Source: Dyella jiangningensis
GTDB taxonomy: Bacteria > Pseudomonadota > Gammaproteobacteria > Xanthomonadales > Rhodanobacteraceae
NCBI RefSeq assembly: GCF_003264855.1
Contig: NZ_NFZS01000004.1
Coordinates: 124,001 to 188,000, forward strand
DNA length: 64,000 nt
Direction: 5' to 3'
The notes under the pieces were generated by a model. It made no database searches. It saw only the letters and a program-made list of their open reading frames with translations, and had not been told where the DNA came from. Positions 30,915 through 40,155 of the stretch are shown here, piece by piece. Every line of letters starts with the position of its first letter. Within the stretch, counting starts at the first letter, position 1. The translations under genes and the position numbers were made by a program.

Positions 30915-31738
30915 GCCTGCTCCATCGGGAAACCCAGTCCGCACCAGTGCCGCTGCATGGCGCGGGTAACCGGGCCGGGACCATACACCGTATCGCCCAC
31001 GGCCTGAACGGGCAGGATGCCTCGGACGCCGGAAGTGAGGAAGACCTCACGGGCATGTTGCAGCTGGTCCGGGCGCAGGGTGGTCACCTGCGCATCCGGG
31101 CGAGCGGACAGCACCTCGGCGCGGGCCACGCCCGCCACGCCACAACGTTCGACGGACGGCGTGACCAGCGTGCCATCGATCACCGCGAACAGGTTGGCCA
31201 TGGTGGCCGAAATGACGTTGCCATCGAGATCGAGCAGCAGCCCTTCGGGAATGGCGGCTTCGCTCCACTCCGCTCGTGCGAGCACCTGTTCCAGGCGATT
31301 GAGGTGCTTCATGCCGGCGAGCAACGGCTGCAGTCCGAGACGCGTTTCGCACCAGCGCACGCGGATACCCTGCAGATAGGAGTCGCCATGCATCGCGGGT
31401 GCCTCGAACGCCGCCACGATGCGCGTGGGCTGCGGCGATGCTGGTGGCGCGTAACCGCGTGGCCCCACGCCACGCGTCAGCGTGATGCGCACCACGGCAT
31501 GATCCCATCCGGCCGATACCGCCGCGGCCTCGCGCAAGCATTGTTCGGCGTCTGGTGCAGGTATTCCCAGACGTCGGCAGCCATCCTGCAGGCGCTGCTG
31601 GTGTCGCGCCCATAACGGAGCCAGGCCGTGCACGAAGCGAATGGTTTCGAACAGGCCATCACCGTAGGCTACACCACGGTCGGCGACGGAAAGGGTATCG
31701 GCCGGCGCACCATTGACGAGGACGCGCACGGCAGCCAT
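30911..31738 (-). CDS. pabC: aminodeoxychorismate lyase
   Basis: PLP enzyme of the fold-type IV class that splits 4-amino-4-deoxychorismate to p-aminobenzoate and pyruvate for folate synthesis. The ATG at 31738 shares its A with the pabB stop (TGATG), so translation is coupled. The product has 275 residues with the PLP lysine segment GMKHLNRLEQVLARAEW and the DGNVISATMANLFAV strand. Longer upstream open sequence lies inside pabB and is not conserved. Confidence 0.94.
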   Translation of the reverse strand: MAAVRVLVNGAPADTLSVADRGVAYGDGLFETIRFVHGLAPLWARHQQRLQDGCRRLGIPAPDAEQCLREAAAVSAGWDHAVVRITLTRGVGPRGYAPPASPQPTRIVAAFEAPAMHGDSYLQGIRVRWCETRLGLQPLLAGMKHLNRLEQVLARAEWSEAAIPEGLLLDLDGNVISATMANLFAVIDGTLVTPSVERCGVAGVARAEVLSARPDAQVTTLRPDQLQHAREVFLTSGVRGILPVQAVGDTVYGPGPVTRAMQRHWCGLGFPMEQA

Positions 31739-33099
31739 CAGCCCTGCACTCCCAGGGCACGCAGCAGCCCGCGCGCCTTCGCACGCGTTTCGTCCAGTTC
31801 CTTGTCCGCCACCGAATCGGCGACGATGCCGGCGCCCGCGCGCAAGGTGACCTGGCAGCCGGACAGCGTGAACGTGCGAATGAGGATATTGAGGTCCAGA
31901 TCGCCATTGCGATCGAGGTAGCCGAGCGCGCCGGTATAGGCGCCTCGCGGTGCGTCCTCCAGCGCGGCGATGATCTCCATGCAACGCACCTTCGGACAGC
32001 CGGTGATGGTGCCGCCTGGAAACGTCGCGGCGATCACCTGCCCCGGCGTCACATCCGCACGCAGCCGACCACGCACGTTGGAAACGATGTGATGCACGTG
32101 CGCGTAGCTTTCCACCACCATCAGCTCGTTCACCTCGACGGTACCCGGCACGCAGACGCGTCCCAGGTCGTTGCGCTCGAGATCGATAAGCATCACGTGC
32201 TCGGCGCGCTCCTTGGGATGCGTGCTGAGTTCGAGGATGCGCGCTCCTTCGTCATCGTCGGGCGTCCGTGGACGCGTACCGGCGATGGGACGGGTTTGCG
32301 CGAGCCCGTTGCGTACTTCCACCAGCCGCTCCGGCGAGGAACTGACCACGGCCCACCCCTGTTGCTGCAGCAGACCGGCAAAAGGCGCGGGATTGGCCTG
32401 TCTCAACGCGGCATACAACGAAGCGGCGGCGGGCGGCGTTGCATAGTGCGCGTGCCACGCGCGGGAAAGGTTCACCTGGAAAATGTCGCCGGCATGCAGG
32501 TGTTCATGGATGCGATCGACGCCGCGGAGAAAGAGCGACGGCGCGTCCTCGCCGCAGGCATCGGGGGCGCCGAGCGCCGCCGGCAAGGCGTCGACCGCGA
32601 GGTCCGCCTCCATCGCGTCGAGCCATGCCTCGTGACCAGCTTCGGCAATGAGTACCGTGCGATGACGCTCATGATCGACCACGATCGCCGCGGGGCAACG
32701 CACGGCCAAGGCCACCGGAATGTCGTCGGGCATGCGCAGGCGCAAACGTGGCTCGATATCGCCGGCAAGCTCGTAGGCGAGCAGCAACAACCATCCGCCA
32801 TGGAACGGGAGCTCGTCCGCATCGCCTCGCGGCAACCGCTCCGCTCTCCACGCGTCATCGAGCGCATCGAGGAAACGCCCCGGGCGTTCATGACCCTTGC
32901 CGTCGCGCAGCCGCCCGTCCGCGCACAGCGTCAGGCTTTCCTGCGGAAAGGCGAAGAGGATGTCGTAGCGCGCCTGCGCCGAACCCTGCGTCACGCTCTG
33001 CAGCAGGCCGGGATAGCGCTCCGGAAATGCAGCGGCCGGCGCGAGGAGATCGCGCCGGCCGTGCAAGGTACGCTTGTGGAACGTGGTCACGCCGCTCAA
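31738..33099 (-). CDS. pabB: aminodeoxychorismate synthase component I
   Basis: PabB adds ammonia to chorismate to form aminodeoxychorismate. The 453-residue protein has the chorismate-binding fold with [40 protein letters not shown] and the C-terminal [10 protein letters not shown]. The motif around residue 270 reads PIAGTRPR. In E. coli PabB the corresponding motif is PIKGT, whose lysine is reported to form a covalent intermediate; alanine here is typical of TrpE. The gene sits directly before pabC and after fabF (4-base overlap), which supports PabB, but a TrpE-like mechanism is implied. Confidence 0.9.
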   Translation of the reverse strand: MSGVTTFHKRTLHGRRDLLAPAAAFPERYPGLLQSVTQGSAQARYDILFAFPQESLTLCADGRLRDGKGHERPGRFLDALDDAWRAERLPRGDADELPFHGGWLLLLAYELAGDIEPRLRLRMPDDIPVALAVRCPAAIVVDHERHRTVLIAEAGHEAWLDAMEADLAVDALPAALGAPDACGEDAPSLFLRGVDRIHEHLHAGDIFQVNLSRAWHAHYATPPAAASLYAALRQANPAPFAGLLQQQGWAVVSSSPERLVEVRNGLAQTRPIAGTRPRTPDDDEGARILELSTHPKERAEHVMLIDLERNDLGRVCVPGTVEVNELMVVESYAHVHHIVSNVRGRLRADVTPGQVIAATFPGGTITGCPKVRCMEIIAALEDAPRGAYTGALGYLDRNGDLDLNILIRTFTLSGCQVTLRAGAGIVADSVADKELDETRAKARGLLRALGVQG

Positions 33100-34334
33100 A
33101 CGCGACGGAATGCCAGCGTGCCGTTGGTGCCACCGAAGCCGAACGAGTTGGAGATGGCCACGTCGAGCTTGGCTTCACGCGCGGTATGCGCCACGAAGTC
33201 GAGGTCGCAGCCTTCGCTGGGCTCGTCCAGGTTGATGGTGGGCGGCAGCACCTGGTCGCGCAGCGCCAGGATGGTGAAGATGGCTTCCACGCCACCGGCC
33301 GCACCGAGCAGGTGACCGGTCACCGACTTGGTCGAGCTCATCGCCAGCTTGTAGGCGTGATCGCCGAATACGCGCTTGGCGGCCAGCACTTCACCCAGGT
33401 CACCCAGCGGCGTCGAGGTGCCGTGCGCGTTGATGTACTGCACCTCGGCCGGATTGAGCTTGGCGTCCTTCAACGCGCTTTCCATGCAGCGCGCCGCACC
33501 TTCGCCACCCTCGCTGGGCGCGGTGATATGGAAGGCATCGCCGCTCATGCCGAAGCCCACGAGCTCGGCGTAGATCTTCGCGCCGCGCGCCTTGGCGTGT
33601 TCGTACTCTTCGAGCACCATCACGCCGGCGCCTTCGGACAGCACGAAGCCGTCGCGGTCCTTGTCCCACGGACGGCTGGCCTTGGTCGGCTCGTCGTTGC
33701 GGGTGGACATGGCCTTGGCCGAGCAGAAGCCCGCCATCGCCGTGCCAGTAGTGGCGAATTCGGCGCCGCCGGCGATCATCACGTCGGCATCGCCGTACTG
33801 GATCATGCGCGCGGCCAGGCCGATGTTGTGGGTGCCGGTGGTGCACGCGGTCACGCACGCGATGTTCGGGCCCTTCAGGCCGTACATGATCGAGAGGTGA
33901 CCCGACACCATGTTGATGATCGACGAGGGCACGAAGAACGGAGACACGCGACGCGGCCCCTTGTCGTGCAGCTCGATCGAGGTGTGTTCGATGGTGTGCA
34001 GGCCGCCGATGCCGGCCGCCACGGCCACGCCGATGCGCGGCGCGTTCTGTTCCGTCACTTCCAGGCCGGAATCGCGCAGGGCTTGCGTGCCTGCGGCGAT
34101 GCCGTAATGGATGAACGGATCCATTTTCTTGATTTCTTTGGGGGCGATCCATTGCGCAGGATCGAAATCACGTACCTGACCGGCAATGCGCGTGGCATAG
34201 GCGGTGGCGTCGAAATGGGTAACCTCGCCAATGCCGCTCACGCCCTTGAGGATGTTGTCCCAGGCGCTGGCGATATCGTTGCCCACCGGCGAAATGATGC
34301 CGAGGCCGGTTACAACCACACGTCGTTTGCTCAT
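33096..34334 (-). CDS. fabF: 3-oxoacyl-ACP synthase II (KAS II)
   Basis: Condensing enzyme that elongates acyl-ACP with malonyl-ACP. The 412-residue protein has the catalytic Cys in [14 protein letters not shown], the histidines in [11 protein letters not shown] and [13 protein letters not shown], and the C-terminal [14 protein letters not shown]. It follows acpP by about 215 bases, with a terminator-like hairpin in that gap, and overlaps pabB by 4 bases. Confidence 0.97.
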   Translation of the reverse strand: MSKRRVVVTGLGIISPVGNDIASAWDNILKGVSGIGEVTHFDATAYATRIAGQVRDFDPAQWIAPKEIKKMDPFIHYGIAAGTQALRDSGLEVTEQNAPRIGVAVAAGIGGLHTIEHTSIELHDKGPRRVSPFFVPSSIINMVSGHLSIMYGLKGPNIACVTACTTGTHNIGLAARMIQYGDADVMIAGGAEFATTGTAMAGFCSAKAMSTRNDEPTKASRPWDKDRDGFVLSEGAGVMVLEEYEHAKARGAKIYAELVGFGMSGDAFHITAPSEGGEGAARCMESALKDAKLNPAEVQYINAHGTSTPLGDLGEVLAAKRVFGDHAYKLAMSSTKSVTGHLLGAAGGVEAIFTILALRDQVLPPTINLDEPSEGCDLDFVAHTAREAKLDVAISNSFGFGGTNGTLAFRRV

Positions 34335-34460
34335 ACTGATCTTCCCTCGAGTTTCCGTGGTGCCATCGCTTCGGATGGCCTTTCCGCGCTATCGCGGCCA
34401 CGTCATCCGGGCCCTTCGGTGCGCGGCGCACACCATACGGGATCGGACGTTGCAAATTGC

Positions 34461-34490
34461 AGAAACGAAAACTGCGCCAATGTGGCGCAG
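34461..34490 (-). terminator. intrinsic terminator between acpP and fabF
   Basis: An 8-bp perfect stem (34472-34479 with 34483-34490) with a 3-base loop is followed on the minus strand by TTTTCGTTT. It lies about 60 bases after acpP and would let acpP be expressed far above fabF. Confidence 0.75.
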
Positions 34491-34548
34491 CTTCCGATAT
34501 CGCCGGTGGTCGGGCGCATGCTCAGATGCGCCGGCCACAACGGAGCGA

Positions 34549-34788
34549 TCACTCCTTGGTGTGGGCCTTGATGTAGTCAACGGCCTGCTGCACCGTGGTG
34601 ATCTTCTCGGCCTCTTCGTCCGGAATCTCGGTCTCGAACTCTTCCTCGAGAGCCATCACCAGCTCAACGGTGTCCAGCGAATCAGCGCCCAGATCGTCCA
34701 CGAACGAAGCGTTCGCCGTGACTTCATCTTCCTTCACGCCCAACTGCTCGACGACGATTTTCTTGACGCGCTCTTCGATGGTGCTCAT
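34549..34788 (-). CDS. acpP: acyl carrier protein
   Basis: Carrier of growing acyl chains in type II fatty-acid synthesis. I choose the ATG at 34788 ([20 protein letters not shown]) with GGGAGG upstream, which gives 79 acidic residues. The phosphopantetheine attachment serine is Ser37 in [18 protein letters not shown]. Flanked by fabG upstream and fabF downstream. Confidence 0.98.
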   Translation of the reverse strand: MSTIEERVKKIVVEQLGVKEDEVTANASFVDDLGADSLDTVELVMALEEEFETEIPDEEAEKITTVQQAVDYIKAHTKE

Positions 34789-34855
34789 GTTGCCAATACC
34801 TCCCAAGGAGTAGTTACCTGTCACACCGGCCTCAGGGCCGGCATATGGCCGGCGG

Positions 34856-34884
34856 ATTGTAGTGGCTAAGCCTCATGGCTGCCA
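34856..34884 (-). promoter_or_regulatory. possible acpP promoter
   Basis: The minus strand has TACAAT (34856-34861) as a good -10, with only a weak -35 (TGGCAG, 34879-34884) 17 bases upstream. The start would be near 34849, with a leader of about 60 bases that contains a GCCGGC inverted repeat. A separate promoter would fit the high demand for acyl carrier protein. Confidence 0.4.
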
Positions 34885-35009
34885 TGGTCCGCCAGCGGTG
34901 GTTAAACGCAGGCCACGGGACCGGCGCGAAAGAAGCAATTGTCGCCTAAAACGAATCCGCTTGCGACAACTCCTTGTTAAGCCGGCCCGTGCCGGCGCGC
35001 CCGGCACCC

Positions 35010-35025
35010 CTCCAGCAAGCTGGAG
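35010..35025. repeat. 16-base palindrome in the fabG-acpP gap
   Basis: CTCCAGC and GCTGGAG are exact reverse complements around AA, inside a very GC-rich, structure-prone stretch (34981-35040). The 263-base fabG-acpP gap has no convincing gene. No T run is present, so I do not call it a terminator. Confidence 0.35.
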
Positions 35026-35087
35026 CGGCATCCGGCCGTTTCAAACAATGCAGGGTGCGGCGGGGGTTGCCGCCGATTCCTCATGCC

Positions 35088-35831
35088 TTATGGCATGTAC
35101 ATGCCGCCGTTGACGTGCAGCGTCTCACCGGTGATGTAAGACGCCGCCGGAGAGGCCAGGAAGGCCACCGCCTTCGCGATGTCGCTGGCTTCGCCGAGGC
35201 GGCCAAGCGCGATCTGGCCGAGCAGCGCCGTCTTGGATTCCTCGGGCAGCGCACGGGTCATGTCGGTGTCGATGAAGCCCGGGGCCACCACGTTGACGGT
35301 GATGCCACGCGAACCGATTTCCCGCGCCAGCGACTTGGAGAACGCGATGATGCCGGCCTTCGCCGCGGCGTAGTTGGCCTGGCCCGGATTGCCGGTGAGG
35401 CCGATCACCGAGGCGATGGAAATGATGCGACCCTTGCGTGCCTTCATCATGCCGCGCATGACCGCCTTGGAAGCGCGATAGACCGAGGTGAGATTGGTAT
35501 CGAGAATGGCCTGCCAGTCCTCGTCGCGCATGCGCATCAGCAATTGGTCGCGCGTGATGCCGGCGTTGTTCACCAGGATCGACACGGCACCGAATTCCTT
35601 GGTGATGTCGTCGATCAACTTTTCGACGGCGCCCTCGCCCGTAACGTTGAGGACGCGGCCGTGGCCGCCGTTTGGCGCCAGCCGGTCGCCGATCGCGGCC
35701 GCGCCGCTTTCGCTGGTGGCGGTGCCGATGACGGTCGCGCCAAGCGATGCCAGTTCATCGGCAATGGCGGCACCGATGCCGCGGCTGGCGCCGGTGACGA
35801 GGGCGATCTCACCTTGCAGTGTCTTGCTCAT
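35088..35831 (-). CDS. fabG: 3-oxoacyl-ACP reductase
   Basis: NADPH-dependent reductase of fatty-acid synthesis, short-chain dehydrogenase family. The 247-residue protein has the TGASRGIG cofactor motif, NNAG at about residue 90, and the catalytic Ser-Tyr-Lys set in SIASVIGLTGNPGQANYAAAK. It lies 63 bases after fabD. Confidence 0.97.
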   Translation of the reverse strand: MSKTLQGEIALVTGASRGIGAAIADELASLGATVIGTATSESGAAAIGDRLAPNGGHGRVLNVTGEGAVEKLIDDITKEFGAVSILVNNAGITRDQLLMRMRDEDWQAILDTNLTSVYRASKAVMRGMMKARKGRIISIASVIGLTGNPGQANYAAAKAGIIAFSKSLAREIGSRGITVNVVAPGFIDTDMTRALPEESKTALLGQIALGRLGEASDIAKAVAFLASPAASYITGETLHVNGGMYMP

Positions 35832-35894
35832 CTGTCAGTTCCCTTTGGGTGGCCGGACGTCGATACGTCCAACGCATGATGTCTGTAAAGCGGC

Positions 35895-36842
35895 TCAGGC
35901 CCACTCGGTACGCGCGGCATCGATGTCCGCAGGCGCCCCGATGGCGCGCGCCTCGACGCTCTTGTCGATGCGCTTGATGAGACCGGCGAGCACCTTGCCC
36001 GGGCCCGCCTCGGCCATGCGCGTGGCGCCACCGGCCACCAGCGCCTGCACGCATTCGGTCCAGCGCACCGGCAGGTACAGCTGGCGCTGCAATGCGCCAC
36101 GGATATCTTCGAGCGTGCCGTAGCTGCGCGCTTCGGCATTCTGGATCACGGGAATCGACGGCAGCTGCCACGAGATCGACGCCATGCGCTCGCCCAGTCG
36201 ATCGGACGCATCACGCATCAGCGCGCAATGCGAAGGCACGGATACGGCCAGCTTGATCGCCTTCTTCACGCCCTGCTCGGCCAGCTTGGCGAGCGCGCGA
36301 TCCACGGCTTCGGCGCTGCCGGCGATGACGAGCTGGCCCGGCGAATTGAAGTTCGCCGGCGACACCACCTGGCCCTGCGCCACTTCGTCACACACGGCCG
36401 CGATCTGCGCGTCATCACCACCGAGGATGGCGGCCATCGCACCCACGCCCGGCGGAACCGCCGCCTGCATCAGGCGGCCGCGCTCGGCCACCAATGCGGC
36501 CGCGTCATTCAGCGACAAGGCTCCGGCGCATACCAGCGCGCTGTACTCGCCCAGGCTGTGACCCGAGAGCTGCGCGGGCTGCACGCCGCCAAGCTTCTGC
36601 CATACGCGCCACACGGCCACGCTGGCCGCCAGCAAGGCCGGCTGGGTGTTTTCGGTACGGTTGAGGTCCTCTTCCGGCCCCTGCTGGCTCAGCACCCAAA
36701 GGTCGACGCCAGCGCCTTGCGAGGCTTCGTCGAACGTGGCCTTCACTTCCGGATGGGCGGCGGCCAGTTCGGCCAGCATGCCCACGGACTGGGAGCCCTG
36801 CCCCGGGAAAACGAATGCGAGCGTAGCGGCGGTCTGGGTCAT
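35895..36842 (-). CDS. fabD: malonyl-CoA:ACP transacylase
   Basis: Loads malonate from CoA onto acyl carrier protein. The ATG at 36842 (MTQTAATLAFVFPGQGSQSV) is preferred over upstream in-frame ATGs because family members begin here; the product is 315 residues. It has FPGQGSQ, the nucleophile serine in GHSLGEYSALVCAG, and the catalytic histidine in SVPSHCALM. Confidence 0.96.
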   Translation of the reverse strand: MTQTAATLAFVFPGQGSQSVGMLAELAAAHPEVKATFDEASQGAGVDLWVLSQQGPEEDLNRTENTQPALLAASVAVWRVWQKLGGVQPAQLSGHSLGEYSALVCAGALSLNDAAALVAERGRLMQAAVPPGVGAMAAILGGDDAQIAAVCDEVAQGQVVSPANFNSPGQLVIAGSAEAVDRALAKLAEQGVKKAIKLAVSVPSHCALMRDASDRLGERMASISWQLPSIPVIQNAEARSYGTLEDIRGALQRQLYLPVRWTECVQALVAGGATRMAEAGPGKVLAGLIKRIDKSVEARAIGAPADIDAARTEWA

Positions 36843-37063
36843 GGAGCGCGAATCTTCCGAATCGAAAAACGGAATGGTGCCAGTATTGGCCGCCATACGC
36901 AGCTGTATTCGCACGGAAATGGGCGCTTGGCCTGTTTCCTGCCCCGGCGCTTTCGCATGTTTTTCCGTCAATGGCTGACATCTGGAGCACGGTGCAGTCG
37001 CTTTCCGGTTGAGGAGCCTTTTGCCTCGACGCCGTCAACGGAAGGCTGCCGCACGGAAATGGC

Positions 37064-37096
37064 GGCAAAAAAATGCCGCCCCGTGGGCGGCATTTT
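37064..37096 (-). terminator. strong intrinsic terminator after fabH
   Basis: A 12-bp perfect stem (37070-37081 with 37085-37096) with a 3-base loop is flanked on the minus strand by a run of seven T. It stands between fabH and fabD, so fabD-fabG probably also need a promoter of their own in 36843-37063, where I see none that is clear. Confidence 0.85.
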
Positions 37097-37116
37097 CAGT
37101 GCGGCAACGGTCAAGC

Positions 37117-38094
37117 TCAGTAACGCAGCAGCGCCGAAGCCCAGGTAAAACCACCGCCGAAAGCTTCGAGCAGCAGATTCTGGCCGCGCTGCACCTTGCC
37201 CGAACGCACGGCGTAGTCCAGCGCCAGCGGCACCGAGCCCGAGGAGGTGTTGGCGTGCTCCTGCACGGTGACGACGACCTGCTCCATCGGCATGTCCAGG
37301 CGCTTGGCCGTGGCTTCGATGATGCGAAGGTTGGCCTGGTGCGGGATCAGCCAGTCGATCTGCGAAGCTTCCATGCCGGCGGCCTGCAGCGTTTCGTCCA
37401 CCAGCGAATCCAACGTCTTCACCGCGACCTTGAACACTTCGCGGCCGGACATGTTGATGCGCACGCCGTGGTTCAGCTCGTCGTCCTTGAAGCCCACGGA
37501 CACGCCCACCGGGTTGTACAGCAGGTGCTTGAAACCGCCGTCGGCATGCAACAGAGTGGCGTAGATGCCGGGTTCTTCAGAGGCCTCCAGCACCACGGCG
37601 CCGGCGCCGTCACCGAACAGCACGCAGGTTTCGCGCTCGTTCCAGTCGATCATGCGGGTCAGCGTTTCGGCGCCGATCACCAGCACTTTCTTGGACTGGC
37701 CACTGCGAATGAACTTGTCGGCAATGCCCAGCGCGTAGACGAAGCCCGAGCAGGCCGCGTTGACGTCAAATGCGGCGCAGCCGTTGGCCCCCAGGCGATG
37801 CTGAACGAGGCAGGCGGTGGACGGGAAAATGATGTCGGGCGTGGTGGTGCCCAGCACGATCAGGTCGAGCTCGGACGCCTTGACGCCGGCCGCCTCGAGG
37901 GCGCGCTGCGCAGCCTCGGTGGCGAGGTCACCGGTGGTCTGGCCATCGGCGGCGATGTGGCGGCGCTGGATGCCGGTGCGGGTGCGAATCCATTCGTCAC
38001 TGGTTTCGACGATCTTCTCGAGATCGGCATTGGTCACCACTCGCTCGGGCAGCGCGCTGCCGGTGCCGGTGATGCGGGCATAGATCTGGGCCAT
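37117..38094 (-). CDS. fabH: 3-oxoacyl-ACP synthase III (KAS III)
   Basis: Starts fatty-acid synthesis by condensing an acyl-CoA with malonyl-ACP. The ATG at 38094 (MAQIYARITGTGSALPERVV) gives 325 residues. The catalytic Cys is in DVNAACSGFVYAL, the His in LIPHQANLRII and the Asn in HANTSSGSVPLAL. Followed by a strong terminator. Confidence 0.97.
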   Translation of the reverse strand: MAQIYARITGTGSALPERVVTNADLEKIVETSDEWIRTRTGIQRRHIAADGQTTGDLATEAAQRALEAAGVKASELDLIVLGTTTPDIIFPSTACLVQHRLGANGCAAFDVNAACSGFVYALGIADKFIRSGQSKKVLVIGAETLTRMIDWNERETCVLFGDGAGAVVLEASEEPGIYATLLHADGGFKHLLYNPVGVSVGFKDDELNHGVRINMSGREVFKVAVKTLDSLVDETLQAAGMEASQIDWLIPHQANLRIIEATAKRLDMPMEQVVVTVQEHANTSSGSVPLALDYAVRSGKVQRGQNLLLEAFGGGFTWASALLRY

Positions 38095-38186
38095 TAACTT
38101 TCCATACGTCGGAGGGCGACAGAGGGACGGCACGCGATGCTGCGGCCTCCATCAACCCGTCAACGTTACGTGGGTGATCGCATAAA

Positions 38187-38212
38187 CGCAAAGCGGCGCG
38201 AAATCGCGCCGC
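38187..38212 (-). terminator. hairpin between rpmF and fabH
   Basis: An 8-bp GC stem (38193-38200 with 38205-38212, 4-base loop) is followed on the minus strand by TTTGCGTTT. The T tract is interrupted, so termination may be partial. It lies 31 bases after rpmF. Confidence 0.55.
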
Positions 38213-38242
38213 CATGCGGAACCGTATCCCTTGCGGGAACGA

Positions 38243-38437
38243 TCAATCCTCTTCGACCACCGCCGTGTTGGTGTCGATGACCTTCTTGCCGCGGTAGTAG
38301 CCATCCTTGGTGACGTGATGGCGCAGGTGCACTTCGCCACTGGTCGGATCGGTGGCCAGTTGCACGGACTTCAGCGCATCGTGCGAACGACGCATGCCGC
38401 GGGTGGACGGGGTCTTGCGGCTCTTGGCAACGGCCAT
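38243..38437 (-). CDS. rpmF: 50S ribosomal protein L32 (bL32)
   Basis: 64 residues, beginning [20 protein letters not shown], the usual L32 start. It lacks the zinc-ligand cysteines seen in one class of L32, so it is the zinc-free form. It starts 18 bases after yceD, the common yceD-rpmF-fab order. Confidence 0.97.
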   Translation of the reverse strand: MAVAKSRKTPSTRGMRRSHDALKSVQLATDPTSGEVHLRHHVTKDGYYRGKKVIDTNTAVVEED

Positions 38438-38455
38438 GGCGAGTCTCCAGCTAAA

Positions 38456-38983
38456 TCAACGTTTCTTGAGTTCGCGCAAAACCGCGAACGGGTTATCGGA
38501 ACGCCCTTCACCAGAGGAGGCTTCCTCCGGCCCGGGGCCTACTACTTCTTCGGGCAATTGGCTGTCCGGATTGACCGGGACCAGCGGCAGTGCCAACAAC
38601 AATTCATCTTCGATCACGTCCGCCAGGTTCAGCTTGCCGTCGCCGGCGACGAGCAGCGGCTCGAAGCCCGGCGGCAGCGCCGATTCCTCACGTTCCGAAC
38701 GGATCAACCCAAGCTGGCTGTCCACCGTCACCGGCAGCACGAAAGGCTCCAGGGTGCGTTGGCAGGTCAGCGTGAGCGGGGCCTGGACGCGAACGGCGAG
38801 GTACGCCGTACCGAACTCGTCACGACCAAAATCCAGCTCGTATTGCGCTGTTCCTTCCGTACCGGCCAAGGCCTCGCCCAGTCGCGGCAAGGCGGCAATG
38901 GGCAGTACCCCTTGGAACGAACGCCGCGCCGAGACCATGCGCCAAGCGTCCACGGACTCTGGCAGTGTCACGGACATAGACAT
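38456..38983 (-). CDS. yceD: YceD/DUF177 family protein (23S rRNA accumulation protein)
   Basis: YceD proteins are needed for normal 23S rRNA levels in some bacteria and sit before rpmF. The 175-residue protein contains CQRTLEPFVLPV and the acidic segment LADVIEDELLLALPLVPVNP typical of the family. Two in-frame ATGs lie at 38983 and 38977. The -10 box at 38987-38992 would put the transcription start at about 38978-38981, so the mRNA seems to begin at or inside the first codons, and the ATG at 38977 may be the true, nearly leaderless start. Confidence 0.93.
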   Translation of the reverse strand: MSMSVTLPESVDAWRMVSARRSFQGVLPIAALPRLGEALAGTEGTAQYELDFGRDEFGTAYLAVRVQAPLTLTCQRTLEPFVLPVTVDSQLGLIRSEREESALPPGFEPLLVAGDGKLNLADVIEDELLLALPLVPVNPDSQLPEEVVGPGPEEASSGEGRSDNPFAVLRELKKR

Positions 38984-38986
38984 GAA

Positions 38987-39015
38987 ATCTTAGGATTACA
39001 ACACGTTGAAGTCAA
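38987..39015 (-). promoter_or_regulatory. strong promoter of yceD-rpmF
   Basis: The minus strand has TTGACT (39010-39015), a 17-base spacer and TAAGAT (38987-38992), close to consensus. The -10 ends only 3 bases before the first yceD ATG, implying a leaderless message. Confidence 0.8.
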
Positions 39016-39114
39016 CGGGTAACGGCCGCCTGGCGACCGCAAACGGGCATTTTGCCTGAATTCGCCCGGTGCGGCAGACTGCGGGCACTTCTTCACTACG
39101 AGTCGGCCGATTCC

Positions 39115-39570
39115 GTGAACCTCAATCTGATACTCGGCCTGGCGGCACTGGTGGTGCTGGCCGCGGCCCTGATCGGTGTGGCGCTGGTTTATCGGCGCAG
39201 GGCCGAACGCCGGGCCGGCAGCCTGCATCGCCTGCTGGAGCTGGCCGACCGCCTGGAATCGGACCTGCGGACCTGCCGCACCGGCCTGCAGCAGGCTCAC
39301 GCGGTGATGTCGGTCAACCCTGATCTCCCCGCCAGCAGCGAGCAAGAGGCCCGCCACGCCGTGGACGCTGGCTTGCGCTCCCTGCTGCAGCAACGCATCT
39401 GGATCCGCGACCAGGCACCGCGCGCCAGCCAGCAGCAGCTGGACGAGGCCGTCGCAGCCATGAACGATACGCGCGACAAGTTGCGCCCTCTCCTGACGGC
39501 GCTGGATCGCGCTCAGCACGACCTCGACAGCGCCATGCGCGAGCACCTGCGGCGGGAACACGACGCATGA
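39115..39570 (+). CDS. hypothetical membrane-anchored coiled-coil protein
   Basis: Not recognised as a named family. I choose the GTG at 39115 (MNLNLILGLAALVVLAAALI), which starts directly with a membrane helix (about 3-25), followed by a basic RRRAERR stop-transfer stretch. The rest (to 151 residues) is predicted helical, with heptad-like Leu/Ala spacing and many Arg and Gln. The last codon overlaps the Maf start by 4 bases (ATGA), so the two are translated together. An upstream in-frame ATG at 39052 would add an unconserved-looking 21 residues. Confidence 0.65.
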   Translation: MNLNLILGLAALVVLAAALIGVALVYRRRAERRAGSLHRLLELADRLESDLRTCRTGLQQAHAVMSVNPDLPASSEQEARHAVDAGLRSLLQQRIWIRDQAPRASQQQLDEAVAAMNDTRDKLRPLLTALDRAQHDLDSAMREHLRREHDA

Positions 39571-40151
39571 CCTCGCCAACCCTGGTGCTGGGCTCCACCT
39601 CGCGCTATCGCGCCGAGCTGCTGAGCCGGCTCTACCCGACTTTCGAGCAGCGATCCCCCGGCACCGATGAAGCCGCCCTACACGGTGAAACGCCCCATGA
39701 TCGCGCACTGCGCCTGGCCATTGCCAAGGCCCATGCAGCAGCCGAAGGCCTCGAAGACGCCTTGGTGATCGGCTCCGACCAGGTTGCCGAGCTGGAGGGC
39801 CTGGTGCTGGACAAGCCCGGAACCGTTGAACGGGCTCGCGCGCAGCTGGCCGCCAGCTCAGGCCGCGAAGTGCATTTCCACACGGCGCTGTGCCTGCATG
39901 ACACGCGCAGTGGCCGCGACCTGATCCATGTCGACCACACGCGCGTGCATTTTCGCAGCCTGGATGCGGGCGAGATCGCTCGCTATGTCGAACGGGAGCA
40001 GCCACTGGACTGCGCCGGCAGCTTCAAGTGCGAAGGCCTGGGCATCAGCCTGTTCGAGCGCATCGACAACGAGGATCCCAGCGCCCTGATCGGCCTGCCG
40101 CTCATTGCCCTGGCTCGTTTGCTGCGCGAGTCGGGCATGGCGCTGCCTTGA
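39567..40151 (+). CDS. Maf family nucleotide pyrophosphatase (YceF-like)
   Basis: Maf proteins hydrolyse non-canonical or modified nucleoside triphosphates; the YceF branch prefers 7-methyl-GTP. The 194-residue product begins MTSPTLVLGSTSRYRAELLS with the GSTSxxRxxLL motif, and has the DEAALHGETP segment, GSDQVAELEGLVLDKPG and the C-terminal LDCAGSFKCEGLG with the family's conserved charged residues. The CAGSFKCEGLG segment favours the YceF subgroup over the YhdE dTTPase type. It ends 4 bases before the convergent glycosyltransferase gene. Confidence 0.9.
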   Translation: MTSPTLVLGSTSRYRAELLSRLYPTFEQRSPGTDEAALHGETPHDRALRLAIAKAHAAAEGLEDALVIGSDQVAELEGLVLDKPGTVERARAQLAASSGREVHFHTALCLHDTRSGRDLIHVDHTRVHFRSLDAGEIARYVEREQPLDCAGSFKCEGLGISLFERIDNEDPSALIGLPLIALARLLRESGMALP

Positions 40152-40155
40152 GCGG

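Noticed and set aside
34939..34969. TTGTCGC/GCGACAA inverted repeat with a 17-base spacer upstream of acpP
   Set aside because: Arms of only 7 bases; not well placed against the likely -10 at 34856. Chance is likely.
34862..35113. 83-codon plus-strand frame in the fabG-acpP gap
   Set aside because: No ribosome-binding site, Arg/Pro-rich shadow composition, and it runs into fabG antisense.
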